NCBI RefSeq assembly: GCF_001424875.1
Contig: NZ_LMCT01000012.1
Coordinates: 377,861 to 441,860, forward strand
Reading direction: 5' to 3'
DNA from: Kitasatospora sp. Root107
GTDB taxonomy: Bacteria; Actinomycetota; Actinomycetes; Streptomycetales; Streptomycetaceae
DNA length: 64,000 nucleotides
Position numbers and translations under genes: made by a program. The notes under the pieces are model-generated. The model was not told the DNA's origin, made no database searches, and saw nothing but the letters and a program-made list of their open reading frames with translations. Position 1 is the stretch's first letter. Each line of letters begins with the position of its first letter. This document shows positions 24,367 to 32,838 of the stretch, piece after piece.

Positions 24367-25035
24367 TCAGCTGTGAACCCGCAGCACGGTGAGCTTGGTG
24401 GAGGAGTCCGCGCCGGGGGCCACCGTGGCGATGGTGCTGCCGGAGTTCTGCGCCACCTGGATCTCGATGAAGTCGCCGACGCCGTTCAGGTAGATCACCC
24501 CGGTGGCGACCACCGTGGTGTTGTACGCGGTGCCCGGGATGGCCGCGTGCGCGGCCTGACCGAAGCCGGCCGTGCCGTTCTTCAGCAGGTTCACCACCCG
24601 GCCGCCGTTGGGGTTCACGCTGAACGAGATCTGGGCGGTCACCAGGTAGTGCCCGGACATCACCGGCGTGTAGCGGGTCGGAGTGGCCGACTTGTACCCG
24701 CCGTGGGTGTCGAACTGCGGGGCAGGCCAGGTGAGCTGCGAGGTCCCACCGCTGGGGATGCTCTGCGCGGTGGTCTGCAGGTAGATGGCGAGCGGCTGGT
24801 CGAACAACGGCACCCAGGCGATTCCGTCGTAGGTGGTGTGGCCGCGGTTCTTGACGTGGGCCACCATGCCGGTCACCGGCTGCGTGATCGCCTGGTCTCG
24901 CGAGGCGCTGTCGTCGAACCGGAGCACGGTTCGGGAGTCCAGCTCGGTGGCGAGACTCTGCAGGTGCTTGGGAAGGTCGGCCGGGTCGGTTGCCTCCGGA
25001 TAGGGCAGCCGGCTCATCGGGGTCAGCTTGCTCAT
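24367..25035 (-). CDS. Tail appendage / receptor-binding-like protein with C1q-like C-terminus
   Basis: A 222-residue protein. The N-terminal third has LPYPEATDPADLPKHLQSLA, a short segment common at the start of actinophage minor tail proteins. The C-terminal 110 residues are beta-rich (YTPVMSGHYLVTAQISFSVN, NTTVVATGVIYLNGVGDFIE, TKLTVLRVHS) and resemble the C1q/TNF-like trimer fold of phage decoration or fibre tips. Binding to the cell surface is the likely role; this is inferred from fold-like pattern and gene order. ATG 25035 overlaps the upstream gene (ATGA). Confidence 0.65.
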   Translation of the reverse strand: MSKLTPMSRLPYPEATDPADLPKHLQSLATELDSRTVLRFDDSASRDQAITQPVTGMVAHVKNRGHTTYDGIAWVPLFDQPLAIYLQTTAQSIPSGGTSQLTWPAPQFDTHGGYKSATPTRYTPVMSGHYLVTAQISFSVNPNGGRVVNLLKNGTAGFGQAAHAAIPGTAYNTTVVATGVIYLNGVGDFIEIQVAQNSGSTIATVAPGADSSTKLTVLRVHS

Positions 25036-25298
25036 GCCGCCGCACCGCCGTCCTGCACGGCCTCTGCCGGGACCGAACCCGGCTCCACCGGAGGAAGCTC
25101 CGGGAAGTCCGGTGCGGTCGCGACCGCCACGGCGCCCTGCGGCGGGGTGACCCACTGGCCGAGCGTGCTGACCAGGCCGCCGACCGGCAGCTGGGCCGGA
25201 TCGCGGCGGATCAGCAGGCCGGCCAGCTGCTCGGCCACCGAGTCGGCGAGCTGCTGGAGTTGGACGGCGCTGAGTTCCACCGTGGTGGGTTCGCTCAT
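25032..25298 (-). CDS. Small tail-region protein of unknown function
   Basis: An 88-residue protein: a helical N-terminal half (VELSAVQLQQLADSVAEQLA) and a Pro/Ala-rich C-terminal half. It has no transmembrane segment and no domain that I recognise. ATG 25298 is chosen since GGAG lies about nine bases upstream; the longer frame uses a TTG. It is coupled to the appendage gene by an ATGA overlap, so it may be a chaperone or a connector for it, by analogy with small genes beside phage fibres. That role is inference. Confidence 0.55.
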   Translation of the reverse strand: MSEPTTVELSAVQLQQLADSVAEQLAGLLIRRDPAQLPVGGLVSTLGQWVTPPQGAVAVATAPDFPELPPVEPGSVPAEAVQDGGAAA

Positions 25299-25340
25299 GG
25301 TGTGCTCCAATCTGACGAAGGGTCGGTCCCGGTCGGGACG

Positions 25341-27734
25341 TCAGTTCGAATGCAGGCCCTTGTAGCTGCGCCCGGAGGCGGTGAGGGCCGCGAGGGTCGG
25401 ATAGCTTCCGGCCACCTGGGCGTATGTACGGGTGTTCCAAGCCGCCGGGTCCACCGGCTGGTCCGCGCCCGGAGCGTCCAGCGGCACCGAGTTGTAGTCG
25501 GTGCCGCGCAGCGTCAAGGTCTGCCGGACCGCACCGTCGCGGCCGGCCTCCACGCTCATGCCGACCACCCAGGCCATGGTGTCGAGCGCGGCTCCGGCGG
25601 TATCCACCACCCGGACCACGTCGCCCAGTTGAAGCGTCGGGTCGTAGAGGACGTCGACTCCGCCGAACACCGGCACCGGGTAGATACCGGCGTTCAGAAG
25701 GGCCTTGGCGAGATCGGATGCGGTGCGCTGGTCCTGCACCCAGTCCGAGCCCTCCGCGCTGTACTGCTGCCGGCCGTACTTGGCCTGGCTGGCCACGCTC
25801 TGGGCCACCACCGTGCGCACCACCGGATCGGCCGAGGGTTTGTAGGTGACCAGCCGCACCGAGGGCGAGCCGTCGCGGTTCACGGTGTAGACCGTGTTCG
25901 GGGACCAGCTCTCCAGAGTGAGGTAGACCGTGCCGCCGTCCCGCTGGATCCGGGTCTCCACCCGGCCCTTGACCGCCGGTGCCATCACATAGGGGGGCGA
26001 GGTCGGCGCGAACCGCAGCGCCGACCCGCCCGCGGCCAGGACGTCGTCGTCGACCAGCGGGGCGAAGATGTCGAAGTCGCCCTCCCCCACCGAGTAGGCG
26101 ATCTCCACCCGGCCCTGCGGAGGAATGCTGCGCACCTCGGCGTCGGCATAGGTCTCGCCGACCACCACGTCCACCTTGGACCAGTCCTGGTAGGGCTGGA
26201 CGCAGTAGTTGCGGCAGGCGTCGATCTCCTCCGACACGGTCAGCGAGGCGATCTCCCGCAGTGTCGTCACGGTCCGCTGGGCGGTGGTCGGGCGGCTGCT
26301 GAACCGGGTGTGGTTGCGCCACCTGAAGATGCCGCTCTCGTCGAACTCGGCGGTGCCGATGGCCGCCTTGGCGATCTGCGAGATCGTCTCCCACTGGCTG
26401 CCGGAGACCGCCGGGATGTTGTAGAGCGGGAGGGTGACCTCGTCCAGCGTGGCGCCCTTGGTCCAGCTCTGCTTGAAGTCTGCCGCGATCGGCGACTGCA
26501 GGTTGTAGCCCTTGGTCAGCTGGACGCCCTCGGTGGCGACATCCGTCACCAGATCGACCCGATACAGCTCAGATGCCAACTGCTTGCCGAGGCCGCCGAG
26601 TTCGGCGAAGTTCCCCTGCAGAACGGTGCCGTCCTCGCCCCGCAGGAACGGAATGGCCATGATCTCGTTGCTGATCCAGTCCCCGCTGGCGTCGTACTCG
26701 CTCATGAGCGACCAGGCGCTGTCGATCAGGAGACCGAGCTGCCAGACCCCGCGCCGCTGTGCCAGAGCGGGGAAGGACCAGCTCTGGGCCACGCCTTCCT
26801 CGACACCCGACTCCTTCATGGTGCCGGACCAGAACTCCAGCGTTCCGGCGGCGAAGTCGACCGAGAACTTCAGCAGCCCGAAGTCCTTCCCCAACCGGTC
26901 CAGGTACAGCTTGAAGACCGCCTTGTTCCCGGCTCCGGCAAGGGAGTTGAAGGTGGCCTCCAGGAGTGTCCCCGGACCGGGGAACAGCACCCTGGAGCGC
27001 GGCATCCAGCCCATCTGCACCCCCGGCTGGGTCGGCACCAGGGCCATCTCGTACGGCGCCGCCGACCGGCTCCAGCGGTAGTGCCTGGCGTCCGGGACCA
27101 GCTCCAGGGTGCCGATGCCGGGCGTCACGCCGCCGTGCAGTGAGGCGTGCAGCAGCGTGTAGGGCTTGCCCGTCTGGTAGTCGGGAGCACGGGCGGGCGG
27201 ACAGGTCAGGATGCCGGCCTGCCGCAGCAGCTCGTCGACGCACCAGGTGGCGCTGGCCACCGGCTGGCGGGAGTTGGCGCTGAAACCGAGGTAGGGCTTC
27301 GGCAACAGGGCAGGGCCGCGCAGCCGCTCCGCACCGTCCAGCGCGCTGATCCGCACCGTGTCGGTTCCGGAGTCGGCACTGCGGTTGCGCACCGTGCCCC
27401 GGAAGACCGGAAGTTGGACGCCGGCACCGAGGCCGCTCAGCTGGACCACCGACTGGCCCGGCCGGACCACGTCGCCCGTGATCCGGCCGGACCACGGCGA
27501 ATAGAGCGCGGGCGCGGACACCCCGCCGGTTCCGGCCAGCTCCAGGTCCAGCTGGGCCGAGGAACTGCCCGAGAAGGCCCGCATCGCTTGCGGGAGGTCG
27601 GTGGTGTAGGCCCTGTCCACCTTCCATGCCTGTATCTGGGAGGACAGATCGACACCACCGAGCCGGGTGGTGTTCCGGTAGGAACGTTCGCCCACCGCGA
27701 GGGCGGCCCCGAGGACCGCGTCATCCTGCTGCAC
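25341..27734 (-). CDS. Tail hub / tail-associated (Tal-like) protein
   Basis: A 797-residue protein, the largest in the island. The N-terminal 190 residues include beta-rich hub-like segments (RNTTRLGGVDLSSQIQAWKV, TDTVRISALDGAERLRGP). The middle (about 210-360) resembles an inserted lectin- or laminin-G-like beta domain. The C-terminal half has hub features (WETISQIAKAAIGTAEFDES, LREIASLTVSEEIDACRNYC, VDVLYDPTLQLGDVVRVVDT). In siphophages the gene after the distal tail protein codes for such a hub at the tail tip. GTG 27734 overlaps the preceding gene by 14 bases. Confidence 0.7.
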   Translation of the reverse strand: MQQDDAVLGAALAVGERSYRNTTRLGGVDLSSQIQAWKVDRAYTTDLPQAMRAFSGSSSAQLDLELAGTGGVSAPALYSPWSGRITGDVVRPGQSVVQLSGLGAGVQLPVFRGTVRNRSADSGTDTVRISALDGAERLRGPALLPKPYLGFSANSRQPVASATWCVDELLRQAGILTCPPARAPDYQTGKPYTLLHASLHGGVTPGIGTLELVPDARHYRWSRSAAPYEMALVPTQPGVQMGWMPRSRVLFPGPGTLLEATFNSLAGAGNKAVFKLYLDRLGKDFGLLKFSVDFAAGTLEFWSGTMKESGVEEGVAQSWSFPALAQRRGVWQLGLLIDSAWSLMSEYDASGDWISNEIMAIPFLRGEDGTVLQGNFAELGGLGKQLASELYRVDLVTDVATEGVQLTKGYNLQSPIAADFKQSWTKGATLDEVTLPLYNIPAVSGSQWETISQIAKAAIGTAEFDESGIFRWRNHTRFSSRPTTAQRTVTTLREIASLTVSEEIDACRNYCVQPYQDWSKVDVVVGETYADAEVRSIPPQGRVEIAYSVGEGDFDIFAPLVDDDVLAAGGSALRFAPTSPPYVMAPAVKGRVETRIQRDGGTVYLTLESWSPNTVYTVNRDGSPSVRLVTYKPSADPVVRTVVAQSVASQAKYGRQQYSAEGSDWVQDQRTASDLAKALLNAGIYPVPVFGGVDVLYDPTLQLGDVVRVVDTAGAALDTMAWVVGMSVEAGRDGAVRQTLTLRGTDYNSVPLDAPGADQPVDPAAWNTRTYAQVAGSYPTLAALTASGRSYKGLHSN

Positions 27735-28545
27735 TTGCCACCTCCAGGAAGTCGATCGAGATGTTGCGGTACGGCAGCTTGGCCGCCGGGGTGTCCGAGT
27801 AGCCGGTCACCGCCATCGCCGGGCAGCCGTCACCGGGCAGCGTCGGGTCCGGCCAGTCGCCGCCGATGGTGAAGCAGGCGCCGGCCAGCGAGTAGCTGCC
27901 GACCGCGCCCGGCTTGGCCACCGGGGTGACGTAGGCGGTGCCCGTCGGCGTGACGGCCGTGACCTGGCCCGCGGTGCCGGTGGCCGTGCTGAGGTAGGCC
28001 CCGGTGGCGTCCTTGAAGTCGAGTTGGGTGACCCCGGTGAGCGGGAAGGCGGTCGGGCTGCGGAACGACACCGTCATGCCGGGAGCCACCGGGATCTTCG
28101 CCCAGTACGGGTGCCGCCAGCCGATGCCGCTGTCCACCGCACCGGCCTGGAGGGCGAACGCGCCCGGCGCCGTACCGGACTCCACCACCGTGCTGGCCGG
28201 CCCGTGGCCGAACCAGTTGACCTTCCCCCCGCTGCCGGGCCAGTCCCGGCCCGCCGCCTGGGCGGCCTCCAGCAGGTTCACCGCCGCCGGGTCGATCACC
28301 ACGAACGGACCGGCACCGTCCACCCGGCGGGCCAACCGGTCCAGGTACACAGCGGTGCGCTGGTCCAACGACTCCCAGCTCAGCTTCAGCCGGCGGACCG
28401 GCCTCGGCTTGTAGACCACGGTGGCCCGTCCGCTCGCCGCCCGGGACTCGGTCGCACCGAGGTCGGCGCTGCGGTCCCAGCTCTTCGCGGCCTGGTCGAT
28501 CTCCCGGAGCGAGCCGGGCCGACCGATCCACAGGTTGTGCGGCAT
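27721..28545 (-). CDS. Distal-tail-like protein, copy 2
   Basis: A 274-residue tail protein, paralogous to the gene just upstream (28593-29438). Shared parts are the N-terminus (MPHNLWIGRPGSLREIDQAA, KSWDRSADLG), the RRLKLSWESLDQ segment, and the last 30 residues (YSDTPAAKLPYRNISID). The central part is beta-rich and has diverged. Position between the tape measure and the hub fits a Dit-like protein or a tail-tip ring protein. ATG 28545 is preferred to the GTG at 28554 because GAGGAG lies at proper distance. Confidence 0.7.
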   Translation of the reverse strand: MPHNLWIGRPGSLREIDQAAKSWDRSADLGATESRAASGRATVVYKPRPVRRLKLSWESLDQRTAVYLDRLARRVDGAGPFVVIDPAAVNLLEAAQAAGRDWPGSGGKVNWFGHGPASTVVESGTAPGAFALQAGAVDSGIGWRHPYWAKIPVAPGMTVSFRSPTAFPLTGVTQLDFKDATGAYLSTATGTAGQVTAVTPTGTAYVTPVAKPGAVGSYSLAGACFTIGGDWPDPTLPGDGCPAMAVTGYSDTPAAKLPYRNISIDFLEVASAAG

Positions 28546-28592
28546 ACGGCACAACTCCTCTCAGTAGATGGCGAGTTCTGCTTCGTTCGGGG

Positions 28593-29438
28593 TCAGCCCG
28601 CAGTGCTCGCCGCTTCCAGCAGATCAATCGAGATGTTGCGGTACGGCAGCTTGGCCGCCGGGGTGTCCGAGTAGCCGATCACCGCCATCGCCGGGTATCC
28701 CTCACCCGGCTGCTCCTCCGACGCCCAGTCACCGCCAACCGTGAAGCAGGCCCCGGCCAGCGCATGGTTGCCGACTGCACCCGGCGTCCCGAACGGCACC
28801 GCGTACACCGCGCCGGCCGGCACCGCGCCGTTCACGGTCCGGCCCGGCTGGCTCAGCGCCCCTGAACCGAGGTCGTTCCCGGCCGAGTTGAGGAACTTCA
28901 CCTGCGCCACCGAGGTGGCCGCCGGGAACGCAGTCGGCAACGCGAACGTCACCGCCATCCCCGGCACCACCGGCAGCCCCGCCCAGTTGGGGTGCTTCCA
29001 ACTCACCGTCGCGGTGGCCACCGCGGCCTGGAACGCGTACGCCCCGGGGACGTTGACCGACTCCACCAGCAGCCCGTTGACCGGGTACCACTGCCCCGGC
29101 CTGGCCGGATCCGCCCCGGCCGCGACCGGGGACAGCGCCCGGCCCGCCGACTGATCCGCCGTCAGCAGATTCACCACCACCGGATCCAGCACCGCCAGCG
29201 GTCCGTTGCCGTCCACCCGGCGGACCAGCCGGTCCAGATAGGCGGCCGTCGCCTGGTCCAACGACTCCCAGCTCAGCTTCAGCCGGCGGACGGAGCTCGG
29301 CGCGTACACCACCGTCGCCCGCCCGCTCAGCGACCGGAACTCGGTCACCCCGAGGTCGGCACTGCGGTCCCAGCTCTTCGCGGCCTGGTCGATCTCCCGG
29401 AGCGAACCGGGGCGGCCGATCCACAGGTTGTGCGGCAT
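28593..29438 (-). CDS. Distal-tail-like protein, copy 1
   Basis: A 281-residue paralogue of the following gene, with the same start (MPHNLWIGRPGSLREIDQAA), the same RRLKLSWESLDQ block and the same ending (LPYRNISIDLLEAASTAG). It differs by a longer middle (DPARPGQWYPVNGLLVESV). It follows the tape-measure gene, where siphophages code for the distal tail protein that links tube and tip. The two copies may form successive rings, or one may have taken a new role; the sequence cannot decide. ATG 29438 has GAGGAG upstream in an almost identical leader. Confidence 0.72.
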   Translation of the reverse strand: MPHNLWIGRPGSLREIDQAAKSWDRSADLGVTEFRSLSGRATVVYAPSSVRRLKLSWESLDQATAAYLDRLVRRVDGNGPLAVLDPVVVNLLTADQSAGRALSPVAAGADPARPGQWYPVNGLLVESVNVPGAYAFQAAVATATVSWKHPNWAGLPVVPGMAVTFALPTAFPAATSVAQVKFLNSAGNDLGSGALSQPGRTVNGAVPAGAVYAVPFGTPGAVGNHALAGACFTVGGDWASEEQPGEGYPAMAVIGYSDTPAAKLPYRNISIDLLEAASTAG

Positions 29439-29484
29439 GAGGCACAACTCCTCTCAGTAGGTGGTGAGTTCTGGTGGCCGTCGG

Positions 29485-30615
29485 TCAGCGGCGGACGAGC
29501 TGGCGCTGCCCGTCCATCGCCGCCCGGGCGATGGTCTGGGAGTCCACCTGGATCAGCACCGGCCGCAGTGCGAGCGACTCGACGGCCGCCGCAAGGCGGT
29601 TGACCGCCGCCGGAGAGGAGCCGCCCGAGCTGAGCATCCGGTCCAGCCGGTCCAGCGGGATGACCGCCTCGTGCTGCCCGCCCTCACCGATCAGCGCGAG
29701 GGTGCCGCCGGCGGACGGCGCGATGACGCCGCCGTTGGCCAGCATCGGGATGGTCGGGATGTTGACCCCGAACCCCTTGCCGCCGATCCCCGGCACCCAG
29801 TCCGGGATGTCGATCCGGATCCCGTTGATCGAGCTGATCGCCCTGTTCACCAGGCCGATCACCGCGTTCAGCGGCGTCCTCACCGCTGACAACACGGCGT
29901 TGAACGCGCTCTCCGCGATCCCCGAGAGCGCGCCCCAGGCGCTGCTCAGCGCGTCCTTGACGGTGTTGAACGCCCCGGTGGTGGCGCTCTTGATCCAGTC
30001 CAGCACCCCGGAGATCGCGCCCCGGATCCCGTTCCACGCCCCGATGACCACACCGAGGACGATGTCCAGCACGGTGGTGATCACGGTCTTGTAGGCGTTG
30101 AAGTACCACTTGATCGCGGTCCAGATCCAGTCCACCACCGTGGCGATGGCCGTCTGGACGCTGCCCCAGACCTTGGCGATGATGTCGCCGGTCTGCTTCA
30201 TGATCGGACCGATCGCCTTCATCACCGTGTCGATGACCTGGCCGATCACCTTGAAGGCGGTGTCCATGATCTTCTGCATGGTCTTGGACTGCATCGCCAT
30301 GTCGACGATCTTCGCGATGAGCGGGGCCAGCAGCATCAGCAGCAGGCCGATCAGGTTGCCCTTCATCGCGGTGTTCAGGCCCTTCATCCCGCCGGTGGCG
30401 AGATCCAGCCCGGACTTGAACTTCCCCATCAGCCCACCGGTGGTGGACCCGGCTTTGCCGGTGGCCGCCATTGCCTTTCCGGTGCCGGCGATCGAACCCT
30501 CCGCCTGGGAGGCGCCCGACTTGAGCTGCCCCATGGCCGAGTTGGCCTGCCGCATGTCGGCGCCGAAACGCCTGGCACTGGCACCGACTCCATCAATTGC
30601 GCTCTTGAGACTCAT
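29485..30615 (-). CDS. Tape measure protein (short)
   Basis: A 376-residue, helical, Ala/Gly/Ser-rich protein that sets tail length in siphophages. The N-terminal 80 residues are amphipathic (SARRFGADMRQANSAMGQLK). Hydrophobic segments lie in the middle (GNLIGLLLMLLAPLIAKIVD; YKTVITTVLDIVLGVVIGAW), with repeated helices such as VIGQVIDTVMKAIGPIMKQ. The C-terminal part has GGVIAPSAGGTLALIGEGGQ, typical of actinophage tape measures. At about 1.5 angstroms per residue this would give a tail near 55 nm, shorter than most siphophage tails. It follows the assembly-chaperone genes, as expected. Confidence 0.85.
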   Translation of the reverse strand: MSLKSAIDGVGASARRFGADMRQANSAMGQLKSGASQAEGSIAGTGKAMAATGKAGSTTGGLMGKFKSGLDLATGGMKGLNTAMKGNLIGLLLMLLAPLIAKIVDMAMQSKTMQKIMDTAFKVIGQVIDTVMKAIGPIMKQTGDIIAKVWGSVQTAIATVVDWIWTAIKWYFNAYKTVITTVLDIVLGVVIGAWNGIRGAISGVLDWIKSATTGAFNTVKDALSSAWGALSGIAESAFNAVLSAVRTPLNAVIGLVNRAISSINGIRIDIPDWVPGIGGKGFGVNIPTIPMLANGGVIAPSAGGTLALIGEGGQHEAVIPLDRLDRMLSSGGSSPAAVNRLAAAVESLALRPVLIQVDSQTIARAAMDGQRQLVRR

Positions 30616-30674
30616 GAGATACCTGACCCCTTTCTATCCGGATCCGTGGAAGAACTGACCCCTGAAGGCACACG

Positions 30675-31412
30675 TCACCCTCCCAGGGCACTCTGGAGCT
30701 TCTTCGAGGTCTCATTCAGCCGCTTCATGTCGCCGTCGAGGTTCTTCAGGCCGGTTCGAATCTCCTCGACGTTCTTGGCCTGGGCTTTGACGGCCTTGTC
30801 CTTTGCGTCGTCCTTCTTCTTGACGACCTTGGTATCGAGGCGCTCGTGCTTGGCAGTCTTGAGCTTCCGATCGAGCTTCGCCTGGACCTTGTCGGCCTCC
30901 GCCATGGTGGCCTTCAGATTCGCGGCGTGTTCCTTGACCCTGTTCTCGATGCGCTGAATATCTGCCGGGTCTGACTTGCGAGCCTTTGCCTCATTTGCCC
31001 TGCCGATATGCGCCTCTTGGCGCTTGGCCTCCGCAACCAGGGAACGGAGCTTGGAGTTCAATTCCTTGATCTCCGGCTCCGCCTTGGTCGCCCGCCAGTT
31101 CAGCCACTCACGTCGTTCTTTCTCCCATTTCGCCGCATCGACCCAACTCCACGTGTGCACGGGCTTTCCGCGATACGTGACACCCTTCTCGTCGAATTTC
31201 CAGAAGGTGTAGTCGAATTTGGCTACGGTGACACCGAAGGATGCAGCCGTGACGGCCACACTGAGCCCTCCCAGGGCTACCTTCAGGAAATCGACCGATC
31301 CGCTCAGCCCATTGACCGTCGTGCTGATCGCATTGAGCTTCTTCTTGTAGATGTCGGCATCGTCCCTGGTCCAGTACCTCAATACCGGCTCGGGACCACC
31401 AGTACCAGCCAT
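30675..31412 (-). CDS. Coiled-coil tail-region protein of unknown function
   Basis: A 245-residue protein between the assembly chaperones and the tape measure. The first 60 residues include a hydrophobic stretch (VDFLKVALGGLSVAVTAASFG). The remaining two thirds are highly charged and helical (AEPEIKELNSKLRSLVAEAK, AADIQR-type heptads, KKKDDAKDKAVKAQAKNVEE), a long coiled coil. Codon use and GC content are lower than in neighbours. ATG 31412 has GGAGC before it. It could be the N-terminal half of a split tape measure or a chaperone for it; neither can be shown from sequence. Confidence 0.65.
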   Translation of the reverse strand: MAGTGGPEPVLRYWTRDDADIYKKKLNAISTTVNGLSGSVDFLKVALGGLSVAVTAASFGVTVAKFDYTFWKFDEKGVTYRGKPVHTWSWVDAAKWEKERREWLNWRATKAEPEIKELNSKLRSLVAEAKRQEAHIGRANEAKARKSDPADIQRIENRVKEHAANLKATMAEADKVQAKLDRKLKTAKHERLDTKVVKKKDDAKDKAVKAQAKNVEEIRTGLKNLDGDMKRLNETSKKLQSALGG

Positions 31413-31429
31413 CGTTGCTCCAATCGCAG

Positions 31430-32139
31430 TTACTGGACCCCCGCGCCGAAGAACAGCGCGAGCGTCGAGGCCGAGACCTCGGGCACGGCCTCCTGGTGGA
31501 TCGCGACCTCGCCCGACTCCTCGCCGGTCGCGCCGCCCGGGCGGGCCGTCGGCTCCGGGGGGTCGAGGGGCTCTGCCTCTTCGTCGCGGTTGATGGTGGC
31601 GAACATCCAGTTGGCGACGGCCAGGTGGTCGACCACGTTGGCCAGCAGGTAGTCCGTGGTGGACCAGTCGACGGCGTCGTCGTGGAGTTCGCGGGTGAGG
31701 GCACTGTCGCGTGGGAGGTGCTTGATCAGCACCGCGAGCCGGCGGGAGGAGAGCCGCTCGCGGTGCCAGTCGAGGAGGTCCACGCCGTAGTGCCGGAGCA
31801 GGTCGGCTTCGAGGGCCTCGGCGTGTTCGTCGACGAACTCGCCGAGGCTCAGGCTTCCCCCAGGCCGAGACCCGTCTCCTTGCCGTACGCCTCGAGGATC
31901 GCGGCGACGTCCTGCATGGTGATCTCGTGGCGGTCGAAGCGCTCGAACTGCGCCTCACCGAGCAGGAGTCGGAGCAGGCCGTCGACGTCGTTGTCGTCGA
32001 GCCTGGCGAGCTTGCGGGCGGTGCTGCGGGCGAGTTCGGTGGGGAGCTCGAACAGGTCGTCGTCGAGCTCGAAGGTCCATGCCTTGCCGAGGGCTTCGAG
32101 GCGCTGGGCCCGGGCCGCGTTCACGGAGAAGGTAGCCAT
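31430..32139 (-). CDS. Tail assembly chaperone GT, made by -1 frameshift
   Basis: In siphophages a -1 ribosomal frameshift joins protein G to a T extension just before the tape-measure gene. Here the second frame (down to 31430) has no ATG or GTG for over 60 bases, yet it codes for protein-like sequence (SLSLGEFVDEHAEALEADLL) leading into LLDWHRERLSSRRLAVLIKH, a DUF5361-like T domain. The shift is at G-GGG-GAA (31861-31855) near the end of frame 0. The joined product would be about 235 residues and chaperones the tape measure while the tube assembles. Without the shift only the shorter protein is made. Confidence 0.75.
31849..32139 (-). CDS. Tail assembly chaperone G (frame-0 product)
   Basis: A 96-residue, acidic, helical protein (MATFSVNAARAQRLEALGKA, then FELPTELARSTARKLARLDD, MQDVAAILEAYGKETGLGLG). 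Length, acidity and position between the tube protein and the T extension match protein G of siphophages. Its last codons contain the G5 run used for frameshifting, and its TGA stop lies six bases after the run. GGAGTCC precedes ATG 32139. It is separated from the tube gene by a strong hairpin, which would lower its expression relative to the tube. Confidence 0.8.
   Translation of the reverse strand: MATFSVNAARAQRLEALGKAWTFELDDDLFELPTELARSTARKLARLDDNDVDGLLRLLLGEAQFERFDRHEITMQDVAAILEAYGKETGLGLGEA
31855..31861 (-). promoter_or_regulatory. Programmed -1 frameshift site (GGGGGAA)
   Basis: Frame 0 reads CTG GGG GAA GCC TGA; slipping back one base on the G run gives GGA AGC CTG AGC and continues into the T frame. 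The P-site tRNA re-pairs perfectly (GGG to GGG), while the A-site re-pairing is poor. Confidence 0.65.
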
Positions 32140-32173
32140 CAGGGGACTCCAATCAGGGGGATGGAAAAGGAGC

Positions 32174-32207
32174 GGGCCCGGCGGAGAGGAGGCTCTCCGC
32201 CGGGCCC
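32174..32207 (-). terminator. Strong hairpin after the tail tube gene
   Basis: GGGCCCGGCGGAGAG (32174-32188) pairs perfectly with CTCTCCGCCGGGCCC (32193-32207), loop GAGG. A partial terminator behind the most abundant tail protein is common in phages. Confidence 0.85.
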
Positions 32208-32229
32208 AGGGAGGGTTACTGACTCAGGG

Positions 32230-32805
32230 TCAGACCAGCGAGTACGCCGGGTCCTTCATCAGGATGGTCGCCAGCGGCTTGGTGTCGTCCGCCGACAGGG
32301 CGGTGAAGGTGACGCCGAGCTTGATGGCGGCGGTCCGGGTCAGGCCCAGCTCCTCGGTGTCGGTCACCTGGCCGCGCGGGATGACGAAGCGGTAGGTGAT
32401 CGCCGAGCCGTCGGTGAACTCGATGCCGAGGGCCTTCTCGTTGGCCTTGGGGGCCGACGCCAGGTCGTACTTGTAGATGCCGGAGCCCACGGCGGTCTCG
32501 GTGGTGGCATCGCCGCCGAGGAAGAACGGCAGGGTGTCCTCGTTCATCTGCAGCAGCTGGAACTTGAGGGTGAGGTCGCGGTCGCCGTAGATCAGCCGGG
32601 CGGTGCTGGAGGACTGCCAGGTCTTGACCGGGTCGATCTTGTCCTTCTTGGCGAACTTGATGCCGTCGGTGGTGGTGTAGCCCAGGTCCTTCCAGCCGGC
32701 GGCCCAGGCCACGGTGGTGTCGACCGGCGCGAGCGTGCCGGTCGGGGCGACCAGGATGCGGCCGGTGCCTGCGACGCGGATCTCGGAGGCGTTGGTGCCT
32801 GCCAT
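32230..32805 (-). CDS. Major tail (tube) protein
   Basis: A 191-residue beta-rich protein that polymerises into the non-contractile tail tube. The pattern is that of actinobacterial siphophage tube proteins: an early IRVAGTGRILVAPTGTLAPV segment, WKDLGYTTTDGIKFAKKDKI, STARLIYGDRDLTLKFQLLQ, and a C-terminal half with FTDGSAITYRFVIPRGQVTD and RTAAIKLGVTFTALSADDTK. No sheath protein gene follows, so the tail would be non-contractile. GGAG lies before ATG 32805. Hairpins on both sides isolate it, consistent with high and separate expression. Confidence 0.85.
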   Translation of the reverse strand: MAGTNASEIRVAGTGRILVAPTGTLAPVDTTVAWAAGWKDLGYTTTDGIKFAKKDKIDPVKTWQSSSTARLIYGDRDLTLKFQLLQMNEDTLPFFLGGDATTETAVGSGIYKYDLASAPKANEKALGIEFTDGSAITYRFVIPRGQVTDTEELGLTRTAAIKLGVTFTALSADDTKPLATILMKDPAYSLV

Positions 32806-32838
32806 GGTGCTCTCCTAGGGAGGATGTGGTGACGGGTT

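Larger units (their letters stand above)
27721..29460 (-). repeat. Tandem gene duplication of the distal-tail-like unit
   Basis: Two direct copies of about 870 bp, including the intergenic leader: both carry ACAACTCCTCTCAGTAG then a GAGTTCTG stretch beside the start. Ends are highly similar while the centres have diverged, so the duplication is not very recent. Confidence 0.85.
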
